Positions 45,972 through 54,079 of a DNA stretch of 64,000 nucleotides are shown in pieces. Each line of letters begins with the position of its first letter. Position 1 is the stretch's first letter. The translations under genes were made by a program, and so were the position numbers. The DNA is taken from assembly GCF_000478195.2 (NCBI RefSeq), contig NZ_AUZM01000003.1:124001-188000 (forward strand), given 5' to 3'. The notes below the pieces were generated by a model. That model had not been told where the DNA came from and did not search any database. It was given only the letters and a program-made list of their open reading frames with translations. This DNA comes from Lyngbya aestuarii BL J. Lineage in GTDB: Bacteria; Cyanobacteriota; Cyanobacteriia; Cyanobacteriales; Microcoleaceae.

Positions 45972-46264
45972 AGTTTTCTCAGATTGGATTTATCCTCAAA
46001 TTAAATTATAGCGGAAGAAAAGGGATAAATTTTGAGTAAAGGTTTCAGGTGGAAGCAAGAGCGCCCCTAAGTTTTTGAATATTCTGAATTATTTCTATAT
46101 CAATCATATTTCATAAATTACGGAGTTTTGATATTTATTTTTTATGCAATCTGTATAATTTTTGACAGGATTTAGTAACTAAGATAACACTGAACAGGCT
46201 CAAATAGTCAAATCCTGAAAAACTTGTTAAGATTTGTAACGAGGTTAATTGAGGTTGAGCAAAA
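45972..46264. other. Intergenic region between divergent genes
   Basis: About 290 AT-rich bases between the nuclease-like gene and the cryptochrome gene, presumably holding both promoters. Nothing specific stands out. Confidence 0.35.
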
Positions 46265-47740
46265 ATGAGTGATAAACGAGTTCTCATCTGGTATCGTAAC
46301 GACTTACGAGTCCATGACCATGAACCGCTACATTTAGCAGTGAAAGCGCAAGCAGAGATCATTCCCGTTTACTGTTTTGACCCCCGACAATTTGGAAAAA
46401 CCTCCTTTGGTTTCCCAAAAACGGGAGTATTTCGCGCACAATTTTTACTGGAAAGCGTCACAGATTTACGCAACTCTCTGAGAAAATTAGGAAGTGATTT
46501 AATCGTTCGTTATGATTTCCCCGAAGTTGTTATTCCTGAAATCGTTAAACAATTAGAGATTGATGAAGTCTACTATTATCGGGAAGTTACCTCAGAAGAA
46601 TTGGCGGTTGAAACCGCACTAAAAAAAGCGTTAAAACCTTTAGACGTAGCGTTAAAATCCTATTGGGGAGCAACTCTTTATGATATTGATGATTTACCTT
46701 TTGCAGCTAACCAACTTCCAGAGGTTTTCACTCAATTTCGCAAACAAGTCGAGAAAAATGGCACAATTTATGCCTCATTTCCCACACCTCAGCGTTTACC
46801 CAGTTTACCAAAAATTGAATTGGGAGAATTGCCAACATTGCAAGAGCTAGGCTTAGAAACTCCCCCGTTTGATCAACGATCAGTTTTAAAATTTCAAGGC
46901 GGAGAAACAGCCGGAATTGCAAGGTTAACGGATTATATTTGGGAACAAGATTGTTTAAAAGACTATAAACAAACCCGGAATGGAATGTTGGGGGCAAATT
47001 ATTCCTCTAAATTCTCTCCGTGGTTAGCATTGGGATGTTTATCACCTCGTTTTATTTATGATCAGGTACAGGATTACGAAGAACAACGGGTTAAAAATGA
47101 CTCAACTTATTGGTTAGTATTTGAGTTGCTGTGGCGGGATTATTTTCGGTTTATTTGTCTGAAACATGGCAATAAAATCTTCCGTCTGTCCGGGTTACAA
47201 GGGGTTCCAATTCCTTGGAAAGAAGACTGGGAACGGTTTGAAAAGTGGCGTACAGGAACCACTGGTTTTCCCCTGGTTGATGCGAATATGCGCGAACTTG
47301 CAGCAACAGGTTTTATGTCAAACCGAGGGCGCCAAAATGTAGCCAGTTTTCTGACTAAAAATTTGGGAATAAATTGGAAAATGGGGGCGGAATGGTTCGA
47401 GTCGCTGTTAGTTGATTATGATGTTTGTAGTAATTGGGGAAACTGGAACTATACCGCAGGAGTCGGAAATGATGCACGAGGATTTCGGTATTTTAATATT
47501 CCTAAACAGGCTAAAGATTATGACTCCAATGGTGATTATGTTAAGCATTGGTTGCCAGAATTAGCGGCTTTACCTGCGTCAAAAGTTCACGAACCTTGGA
47601 TGTTACAACCCGTTGAACAAAAGCGGTTTGGTGTTCAATTAGGGGTGGATTATCCTAACCCTGTTGTTGATTTGATGAAGTCTGTTCAAAGCAATAAAAA
47701 AAGCTATGAGGCGGCTTTATCGAAAGCTAAACGTTTTTAG
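46265..47740 (+). CDS. cry: Cryptochrome DASH
   Basis: A 491-residue flavoprotein of the cryptochrome/photolyase superfamily. The N-terminal domain starts VLIWYRNDLRVHDHEPL. The FAD-binding domain has LGANYSSKFSPWLALGCLSP, ELLWRDYFRF and the strongly conserved MSNRGRQNVASFLTKNLG and NWGNWNYTAGVGND motifs characteristic of the DASH group. DASH proteins repair cyclobutane dimers in single-stranded DNA and may have signalling roles. Length is normal. Confidence 0.95.
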   Translation: MSDKRVLIWYRNDLRVHDHEPLHLAVKAQAEIIPVYCFDPRQFGKTSFGFPKTGVFRAQFLLESVTDLRNSLRKLGSDLIVRYDFPEVVIPEIVKQLEIDEVYYYREVTSEELAVETALKKALKPLDVALKSYWGATLYDIDDLPFAANQLPEVFTQFRKQVEKNGTIYASFPTPQRLPSLPKIELGELPTLQELGLETPPFDQRSVLKFQGGETAGIARLTDYIWEQDCLKDYKQTRNGMLGANYSSKFSPWLALGCLSPRFIYDQVQDYEEQRVKNDSTYWLVFELLWRDYFRFICLKHGNKIFRLSGLQGVPIPWKEDWERFEKWRTGTTGFPLVDANMRELAATGFMSNRGRQNVASFLTKNLGINWKMGAEWFESLLVDYDVCSNWGNWNYTAGVGNDARGFRYFNIPKQAKDYDSNGDYVKHWLPELAALPASKVHEPWMLQPVEQKRFGVQLGVDYPNPVVDLMKSVQSNKKSYEAALSKAKRF

Positions 47741-47801
47741 CAATAGCAACTCATTTAGGATTTTTTAACTCGATAGAATACAACAAAATACAACTTTGTC
47801 G

Positions 47802-47834
47802 GGGTGTAAGGCTTGCGCCCTCTTGCTTACACCC
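47802..47834. repeat. Dispersed hairpin repeat, copy 1
   Basis: GGGTGTAAG pairs with CTTACACCC around GCTTGCGCCCTCTTG. The left part (GGGTGTAAGGCTTGCGCCC) resembles the repeat at 52005-52023 (GGGTGCAAGCCTTGCACCC). It lies about 60 bases after the cryptochrome stop and could end transcription. Confidence 0.6.
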
Positions 47835-47926
47835 TGAACTTTCCTAAAAATAGGATGAAGATCAATCCCTAAAACCCTTGCTGTATAGTTTTTGAACCAC
47901 TCCTGTTAACAAATAATTCATGGTTT

Positions 47927-48520
47927 CTAGAACACCTGCTTGACAAGTTTGGCGATCGCGACTTCCCATTTATTTGAGTCTTTAGACGACTCTCGAACTA
48001 AGAATAATGAGCTTTCATTTAATACATTTTTCAGCTTTTTATTGGGAAAAAATTCTTTTATCACTTGTCGAATGGGTTTCTGATAGATGTAATAAAATTG
48101 ATTGCCGAAGATTTCTGGTTGAATAAAATGATTGAGTTGATTTTCAGTTAAACAGATGAGAATGTCTAAAAAAGCCTGTTCTAAACTTTCTGGGGAATTA
48201 ATTTGATCTGGAGTAAGCTTTGGTTGAGGAGGTTTATTAACCGCTTTGGAAATAACCTTTCTAGATTGAGATACTCTTTTTCTGATGGGAGGATGTTTTG
48301 TGTTATTTTGAGGTAATTTGTCAGGTAGCGTAACATAAAATACATTAATATTTTCGGTTCTGTAAATGCGAAAATCTGGATTTTTGTCAAAGTACCCTGC
48401 TTTGATCTTAATTCCATCACGACGTAATATTAATGCGAGTCTCGAAAATCTTACCCAATTCTCAGAAGTTCCGTCAAGTTCTTTCCGAATTGCTTTTTTA
48501 ACAATTTCCTTTAAATTCAT
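47927..48520 (-). CDS. Hypothetical protein with a possible LOTUS/OST-HTH-like N-terminus
   Basis: A 197-residue basic protein. The N-terminal ~70 residues (WVRFSRLALILRRDGIKIK, AGYFDKNPDFRIYRT, VFYVTLPDKLP) have the order of a LOTUS/OST-HTH winged helix, which in bacteria is often linked to RNA handling. A basic linker (RKRVSQSRKVISK) leads to a helical C-terminal part with FFPNKKLKNVLNESSLFLV, itself like a second winged helix. The assignment is tentative. Confidence 0.5.
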   Translation of the reverse strand: MNLKEIVKKAIRKELDGTSENWVRFSRLALILRRDGIKIKAGYFDKNPDFRIYRTENINVFYVTLPDKLPQNNTKHPPIRKRVSQSRKVISKAVNKPPQPKLTPDQINSPESLEQAFLDILICLTENQLNHFIQPEIFGNQFYYIYQKPIRQVIKEFFPNKKLKNVLNESSLFLVRESSKDSNKWEVAIAKLVKQVF

Positions 48521-48643
48521 CTTTCTAAGCTGTAACTCTGTATTGATGACAACAGCTTCTTCGCAAAATATTTCTGAAATTAGGAGGTGCGGATTTTACT
48601 AAAACAGAATTTTTATGATTTGATATATTAGTCGTGATATCAA

Positions 48644-48835
48644 GAAGGCGAAATCTTACAAAAATCTACTCAAGAATGGAGTCTTAAAATTGAATATATT
48701 TATGAGTTTGTTCGCGAACAATATCAATTTATTTGTGGGGGAGATTAGAGGGATTTAATAACTCCCACAGAAACCGTTTATCCGGTTGCTTCTATAGAAG
48801 TAGCTCGAAAATTGGGACTTTCCCAACTTGAATAA
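48644..48835 (+). pseudogene. Degraded short gene upstream of xisH
   Basis: One frame reads EGEILQKSTQEWSLKIEYIY and FVREQYQFICGGD, then an in-frame TAG at 48746, then RDLITPTETVYPVASIEVAR and KLGLSQLE before a TAA. The continuity of the frame across the single stop suggests the 3' part of a gene broken by one nonsense change. I do not recognise the family. Confidence 0.35.
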
Positions 48836-48841
48836 ATCAGG

Positions 48842-48847
48842 TATAAT
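48842..48847 (+). promoter_or_regulatory. Possible -10 element of xisH
   Basis: A perfect TATAAT lies 31 bases before the xisH ATG. No good -35 hexamer is placed 16-18 bases upstream, so the call is weak. Confidence 0.35.
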
Positions 48848-48877
48848 AGTAGATATTGATTGCTGTTCTAGAGAATT

Positions 48878-49294
48878 ATGCCAGCTTTAGATCTCTATCA
48901 CGATGCGGTTAAAAATGCCTTAATTAAAGAGAATTGGACAATTACTCACGATCCCTTGCATCTGAGATGGGGAACTAAGGATATGTATGTATACTTAGGT
49001 GCAAAACAGCTACTCGCCGCCGAACTAGAAGATCAAAAAATAGCCGTTGAAATCAAAAGCTTTATCGGTTATTCTGATGTTGAAGATTTGCGAAATGCAG
49101 TTGGACAGTTTGTGATGTATCGTGCTGTTCTTCGTAAAACAGAACCGAATCGTGGATTGTATCTAGCTGTGCGTGAAACAACTTATCAATCTACTTTTGA
49201 AGAACCCATAGGTCAACTTTTAATCGAAACCGAAAACCTAAATTTATTAATTTTTGAACCCAAAAAAGAGGTGATTGTCCGATGGATACCTTAA
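48878..49294 (+). CDS. XisH family protein (fdxN element excision controlling factor type)
   Basis: A 138-residue protein of the XisH family. Signature parts are MPALDLYHDAVKNALIKENW, YLGAKQLLAAE, KIAVEIKSFIG and LRNAVGQFVMYRAVL. The fold is PD-(D/E)XK-like (AVEIKSF). In Anabaena XisH, with XisI, controls excision of the fdxN element; in most cyanobacteria the pair exists in many copies with unknown function. It overlaps the start of the broken xisI by 13 bases, as in intact xisHI pairs. Confidence 0.9.
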   Translation: MPALDLYHDAVKNALIKENWTITHDPLHLRWGTKDMYVYLGAKQLLAAELEDQKIAVEIKSFIGYSDVEDLRNAVGQFVMYRAVLRKTEPNRGLYLAVRETTYQSTFEEPIGQLLIETENLNLLIFEPKKEVIVRWIP

Positions 49295-49612
49295 ACCAGG
49301 ATAGACAAATCATTAAACAAGTTTTAGCTGCAAATGCAAAATTTTACACCCATGATGAGGTTGAATATAAATTAGTTGTTGACTCCGAAATAGATAGTTA
49401 TTTAATTATTAGTTTGGGATGAAATGGAGTCAAACGACTACATAGTTGTTTTTCACTTGGATATTATTGAGGGTAAAATTTGGGTTCAACGGGATGATAC
49501 CGAAGATGGAATTACACCGGAATTAGTAGAAGCTGGAATTCCTAAAGATCGCATTGTTTTAGGGTTTCATCTTCCTGATGTTAGACCCCATACGGGGTTT
49601 GCATTGGCGTAA
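49282..49612 (+). pseudogene. xisI pseudogene, copy 1 (nonsense plus 2-base deletion)
   Basis: The ATG at 49282 begins MDTLNQDRQIIKQVLAANAK, a normal XisI start, and reaches YLIISLG followed by TGA at 49420 where XisI has Trp (LGW). The same frame then gives NGVKRLHSC, as expected, but a two-base loss in a GTGT tract shifts the frame. The C-terminal half continues in another frame (HLDIIEGKIWVQRDDTEDG to the end). A 62-codon frame from ATG 49424 could still be translated as a C-terminal XisI fragment. Both lesions recur in copy 2. Confidence 0.85.
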
Positions 49613-49629
49613 CCTCTCAATAGGAGAAT
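49415..49629 (+). repeat. 215-bp direct repeat, copy A
   Basis: This segment recurs at 51256-51470 in the same orientation with four differences by eye. It covers the C-terminal half of xisI and 17 bases beyond the stop. The two copies flank the RTX-type gene. Confidence 0.9.
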
Positions 49630-49927
49630 CGCTTGGGAGAATTGTAGGATAAAACGATTCTTCCGGACATATTATCCTAAAATGCCTAGAAATTGGCTCT
49701 GCCGTATTTGTGGTGATAACGCAAGATTATAATCTAGTCTGATCAAGATTTTCAGCTTTTGTTATTTTCCAAAGATGTATCGATTAATACTTTTTACATC
49801 TTGCATCCGGGAGAGCCAAACCCATCGTTTTATCCTAATTCTTAGATAATTAAATCGGGCTTCTTTGTAACTCGATTTTCCTCAATGAAAGTTCACTTTA
49901 TGGGTGAGCTTCTCTGTTCGTAACCGC

Positions 49928-51064
49928 TTAAACACTTGCAAAGTCACTTGCTGTTAAACTTGTTGCATCCACACCAACTAAAGTTGCTAACACCTCTGAA
50001 GTTGAAGTCAGAATAATCTGATTACCCGAGAAGCTTAAATCACTGAAACTCAAGCCACCCGCTAACCCAATATCATCAGGATTTTGGAAGTCGGTAATGG
50101 TATCAGTACCGTTACCCGCAGCCAAGACAAATACATCCGGTCCCAAACCACCCGTTAAGATGTCGTTGCCAAGACCGCCATCGAGGATATCTGGGCCGTT
50201 ATCGCTACCGTCACCCCCGAGAGTATCATCACCTGCACCGCCATAGAGTTCGTCTGCACCGTTACCGCCGGACATGAAATCATTACCCGCAGTCCCAGTC
50301 AGAGTATCTTTACCATTACCACCAAAGAAGTTATTACCCACTGCTACCGTCACAGAACCAATATCTGTGTCAGTGCCATCGGAAACGGTATACTCAAAAC
50401 TGGCAGTACCGCTAAATCCGGAGGCAGGAGTAAACACCACATCCCCATTGGCATCCAAGGCAACAGTACCGTTGAGGGGATTACTCACTTCGGTCAGGGT
50501 GAGAGGGTCGCCATCTTCGTCGGTGTCGTTGGCGAGTAAGTCGGCGGCGAGGATTGTCTTGGCAGTTCCTTGAGCAGCAGTTACACTATCATCAACAGCA
50601 ACTGGTGCAATGTTGAGTGGTGCAAACTCAAACGCAAAGTCATCATAACCAATCCCACCCTGGTCTGTGACAGTATTAATATTAATGCGGGTAATGTTTG
50701 TGAATGACGATAAATCAACCAGGTCTGGCGTAGATTGGTTACCATCAGTGATCAGGTCAACCGTTGTCAATCCATCAGCGGTATAAACATCAATGAGTGC
50801 AGCAGCACCATTGATATTATCGCCAATCGTGAAAAACGAAAAATCATTAACGGGTGAATCAAAACTAACATCAAGGGTTTTGTTTGCATTGAACGAGCCA
50901 CCTGCATCGAATGTACTGATAAGGTTGGGTTGAGAGGTTCCGAACGCAGCTGCAATATTAAGTGTTTGAACAGACCCATTATCGGTTGAAAATGTTACTC
51001 CAGAATATTGGGTGCTGACGACTGTGCTGGGTGCTAACTCATCAAAATTGATAACTGTTGCCAT
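49928..51064 (-). CDS. RTX-type secreted protein with Ig/cadherin-like domain
   Basis: A 378-residue protein. Residues 1-150 form a beta-rich domain (NFDELAPSTVVSTQYSGVTF, FAGGIGYDDF-like end); ~155-245 is a cadherin/Ig-like repeat (APVAVDDSVTAAQGT, LLANDTDEDGDPLTLTEV, FEYTVSDGTDTD); ~250-310 holds glycine-rich calcium-binding nonapeptides (GGNGADELYGGAGDDTLGGD, DGGLGNDILTGGLG). The C-terminus (DSITDFQNPDD-like, SDLSFSGNQIIL) is the uncleaved signal type used by type I secretion. No N-terminal signal peptide, as expected. Ligand unknown. Confidence 0.85.
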   Translation of the reverse strand: MATVINFDELAPSTVVSTQYSGVTFSTDNGSVQTLNIAAAFGTSQPNLISTFDAGGSFNANKTLDVSFDSPVNDFSFFTIGDNINGAAALIDVYTADGLTTVDLITDGNQSTPDLVDLSSFTNITRININTVTDQGGIGYDDFAFEFAPLNIAPVAVDDSVTAAQGTAKTILAADLLANDTDEDGDPLTLTEVSNPLNGTVALDANGDVVFTPASGFSGTASFEYTVSDGTDTDIGSVTVAVGNNFFGGNGKDTLTGTAGNDFMSGGNGADELYGGAGDDTLGGDGSDNGPDILDGGLGNDILTGGLGPDVFVLAAGNGTDTITDFQNPDDIGLAGGLSFSDLSFSGNQIILTSTSEVLATLVGVDATSLTASDFASV

Positions 51065-51175
51065 TCTTTTTTTATTGGTTGCCTACTGGCTCTACTTTGT
51101 TTACAACACCTATTGAAATCAACTTTTTCTTGTATGTCAATAAAAAGACAACAATTTTACAAAAGCTTTATATTT

Positions 51176-51453
51176 CACTCAATTTTACTCTGATGACAAG
51201 ATCTAATGTAAACTGGTTTATGATCCTCAAGCAGACAGCTATTTATTGGTAACTCTGGGATGAAATGGAGTCAAACGACTACATAGTTGTTTTTCACTTG
51301 GATATTATTGAGGGTAAAATTTGGGTTCAACGGGATGATACCGAAGATGGAATTACACCGGAATTAGTAGAAGCTGGAATTCCTAAAGATCGCATTGTTT
51401 TAGGGTTTCATCTTCCTGATGTTAGACCTTATACGGGGTTTGCGTTGACGTAA
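51176..51453 (+). pseudogene. xisI pseudogene, copy 2
   Basis: Upstream of the repeat, one frame reads DDKI, a TAA, then CKLVYDPQADSYLLVTLG and the same TGA at the Trp position as copy 1, followed by NGVKRLHSC and the same two-base loss. The 5' half differs from copy 1 and is more decayed; the 3' half is almost identical. The start is lost. A 62-codon frame from ATG 51265 matches the one in copy 1 with two substitutions (H to Y, A to T). Confidence 0.75.
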
Positions 51454-51470
51454 CCTCTCAATAGGAGAAT
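51256..51470 (+). repeat. 215-bp direct repeat, copy B
   Basis: Second copy of the segment at 49415-49629. Differences by eye are CC to TT near 51429, A to G near 51443 and G to A near 51448. Confidence 0.9.
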
Positions 51471-51560
51471 TACTTAAACATAATCAGCACTAAACTTTCC
51501 GTAGTTTGCTCAAACTATCATGTAGTTAATCAGATAAGATCAAATTAAATTGAGACTATC

Positions 51561-51941
51561 GTGTTAAAACCCATTAGATCAATCGGAATTTTCACTCTGG
51601 CGATCCCACTTGTCGCTATTTTAGCTGCTTGTGGAGAGAATAAACTAGAAGCCTGTCGCATTTTGGAAATAGAAGATGCAGAAGTGGAAGTCGATCTCGG
51701 AGATGTAGATATCGAAAGAGGCGAAGTTGAAATGATTTGTGGGGGTGAAGAGGTTGTCGATGTGAGTTGGGGAGAATTTCGAGGTAAACTGGGTATTGAT
51801 CCGGGTCGTTATCAGAATAATTTTAGAGGGTTTGAACAGCAAGTTTCTTGTTTTAAAGAAAATCGTAATAACAATGTTGTCTTTTGTCGTCGGGGAAATT
51901 CTAACGAAATGGTGAGTCTAAATTTTAGTTATGATGACTAA
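51561..51941 (+). CDS. Small lipoprotein of unknown function
   Basis: A 126-residue protein with a lipoprotein signal: a basic start (MLKPIRSIG), a hydrophobic core and the lipobox LAACG, giving acylated Cys24. The mature part is acidic (EIEDAEVEVDLGDVDIERGE) with several cysteines and no recognised domain. Starts with GTG at 51561. Probably anchored facing the periplasm or lumen. Confidence 0.7.
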   Translation: MLKPIRSIGIFTLAIPLVAILAACGENKLEACRILEIEDAEVEVDLGDVDIERGEVEMICGGEEVVDVSWGEFRGKLGIDPGRYQNNFRGFEQQVSCFKENRNNNVVFCRRGNSNEMVSLNFSYDD

Positions 51942-52004
51942 TTTTAGCAGAAAGTAGAAGGTCAAAGGATAACTTTAAGTCTGAATAAAAAATTAAAAAA
52001 TTAA

Positions 52005-52023
52005 GGGTGCAAGCCTTGCACCC
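52005..52023. repeat. Dispersed hairpin repeat, copy 2 (likely terminator)
   Basis: GGGTGCAA pairs with TTGCACCC around GCC, preceded by an A/T-rich stretch. It lies between the convergent lipoprotein and transketolase-like genes. Sequence resembles the repeat at 47802-47834. Confidence 0.65.
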
Positions 52024-52046
52024 CTACTCATACTGTTTAAACCGTT

Positions 52047-53960
52047 TTACTTGGCTAACTGTTTAACCTTGTTGATAATACCATCGGGATCAATACCTTG
52101 ATGGGGGAATTGTTCCCACAACCCGCCACAACCTTCGTGATGAGTTCCTAAGCTGGCAAACTTCGGAGAAAAACCCCGTTCTAACAACCAAGTTCCGAAA
52201 CGGCTACCCAGTCCAGTCCGACGGTTAAACGCTTCTGAGACGATCACCATTGGAGACTGACCGACTTTTGCCATCATGTCTTCATCAACAACATTCAACG
52301 TCGCTTTATTAATTAAACCGACATCAATTCCTTCTTGTTTGAGACGTTCAACCGCATCAAGAGAACGATACAAAGCCGCCCCAAAACTAATAATATATCC
52401 GGCTGTACCTTCGCGGATGACTTCATCTTTCCCCGGAACAAACTTGTATCCGTCGCCGAAGAAATTACTGCCATCAGTATTGAGAATATAAGGCACTTTT
52501 GAACGAGTTGAGAAAATAAACCGCAACCCCGGATCAGAAAAAACTGACTCAACACAAGCCTTCATTTGGTTAGCATCTGCGGGGAAATATAACCGCGTTT
52601 CATAGCCATCATCCAAGCCATTATCGGCGAACATATTATTCAAACCGAAGTGACAAGTATTATCGGCCATGTCATCAATACCGGAGTGGGAAAAATGACA
52701 AAGCAGGTTAGAATTATTCAACCGTGCCATCGTAATTTCAGAAATACACATTTCTAAAAAGGCGCTGAACGTTGCGAAAATTCCCTGTTTGCCTTTTTCC
52801 ATCCCGAAGCCTGCGGCTGCCGAGAGGTTGCCTCGTTCCATGATTCCGGCTTTAATATAAATATCCGGGAACGCTTGACCGATGGCTTTCAAACCACAAG
52901 ATCCTTCTAAGTCACTGTCAATACACATGACTTTTTCTTTGCGTTCTGCATCACTCATGCCTTGCAAAACCGAAACCACTGCTTCGCCAAACACATTCCG
53001 GTTTGACCCCACTTTATCACTCGAACCCATGAAAGTGTAGGTATTCTTCGGCTTCTCAATACTCTTGAGATAGTCTACCGCAGCCGTTTTACCCTTGGCT
53101 TCGAGGTATGTAATTGCTTTATCGAGGGGAATCACATCGTGACCATGTTCAGACCCTTCTATCCCCTCTATTCCCACCGCCATCGGACGTTTATTCACCA
53201 CCGCAACCGGGCCATCAGTATTTACCGCTTCACAAATTCGACGGTACAAATCATCAATATCTTCGCCATTTCCTTCTAAAATTTTCAGTCCGTGACCGGC
53301 TAAAGTTTGGGCAACGCTGAAACCGGGCATATAATCAGAAGGATGTCCGGCAATTGTGACATCGTTATCGTCAATCAGGAGTTTAACATTAAGCTGTTGA
53401 GAAACGGCTAAACGGGCGGCTTCGGCATCGTCTCCTTCCTGTTGTGAACCGTCTGAACCCAAACAGAAAACTGTTTTACCCGAATTTGCCAACGCTACAC
53501 CGTTAACGTAGGGCCACATATGACCCAAGCGACCGGAACTAAATTTTACGCCAGGCGTGAGTCCGAGTTCAGGGTGTCCGGGTAGGGCTGAATTAGCGAA
53601 ACGGTAATGCAGGAGTTTCTCTGCCGGAAGTTCACCTGCTAGGGTCGCCATTAAGTATTGAGTTGCAACTCGGTGTCCGGCTTCATCAAAGAAAATCGGT
53701 ACAAATTTGTCAGCCGCGCCTCGGAATAAGGCATCGAGGATCATCACTTCTGGTACAGTATCATAGGGGCCGCCTGTATGACCGCCTACGCCTCTAGCTG
53801 CACCTGTAGCGGTGAAGAAGACAATGGTATCGCGACAGAGTTGGATGTTGGCTTTGAGGGTTTCTCGCTGTTCGTCTGTCAGGGTAGAATTAGCGGGATC
53901 GAGTGAAAGGGGTTTGTAGGCCCCGAGGTCAATCGGAAAACTAACTTGAGTAGCAGTCAT
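52047..53960 (-). CDS. Transketolase-family protein
   Basis: A 637-residue thiamine-diphosphate enzyme of the transketolase superfamily. The N-terminal ThDP-binding part has GARGVGGHTGGPYDTVPEV, GLGSDGSQQEGDDAE-type GDG region (CLGSDGSQQEGDDAEAARL) and LIDDNDVTIAG. The central pyrimidine domain has AGIMERGNLSAAAGFGMEKG. The C-terminal domain ends VIVSEAFNRRTGLGSRFG. It differs clearly from the standard Calvin-cycle transketolase (no DDGDLMEG-type loops), so it is a divergent paralogue; its substrate is unknown. The IS607-like element lies 120 bases upstream. Confidence 0.85.
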   Translation of the reverse strand: MTATQVSFPIDLGAYKPLSLDPANSTLTDEQRETLKANIQLCRDTIVFFTATGAARGVGGHTGGPYDTVPEVMILDALFRGAADKFVPIFFDEAGHRVATQYLMATLAGELPAEKLLHYRFANSALPGHPELGLTPGVKFSSGRLGHMWPYVNGVALANSGKTVFCLGSDGSQQEGDDAEAARLAVSQQLNVKLLIDDNDVTIAGHPSDYMPGFSVAQTLAGHGLKILEGNGEDIDDLYRRICEAVNTDGPVAVVNKRPMAVGIEGIEGSEHGHDVIPLDKAITYLEAKGKTAAVDYLKSIEKPKNTYTFMGSSDKVGSNRNVFGEAVVSVLQGMSDAERKEKVMCIDSDLEGSCGLKAIGQAFPDIYIKAGIMERGNLSAAAGFGMEKGKQGIFATFSAFLEMCISEITMARLNNSNLLCHFSHSGIDDMADNTCHFGLNNMFADNGLDDGYETRLYFPADANQMKACVESVFSDPGLRFIFSTRSKVPYILNTDGSNFFGDGYKFVPGKDEVIREGTAGYIISFGAALYRSLDAVERLKQEGIDVGLINKATLNVVDEDMMAKVGQSPMVIVSEAFNRRTGLGSRFGTWLLERGFSPKFASLGTHHEGCGGLWEQFPHQGIDPDGIINKVKQLAK

Positions 53961-54079
53961 CGGTAATTGTTTAAATGTTGAGTAAGCGTTAATTCATCGA
54001 CTTAAGCAATTTCCAGCAGCAATCGACTTTAGTTAAAGGGTATAGAGTTGGGTGACATCTGCCAACCGATACCTTTTTG

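Noticed and set aside
51058-51252. 64-codon frame upstream of the second xisI copy
   Set aside because: It overlaps the decayed xisI 5' half in another frame and has no domain.
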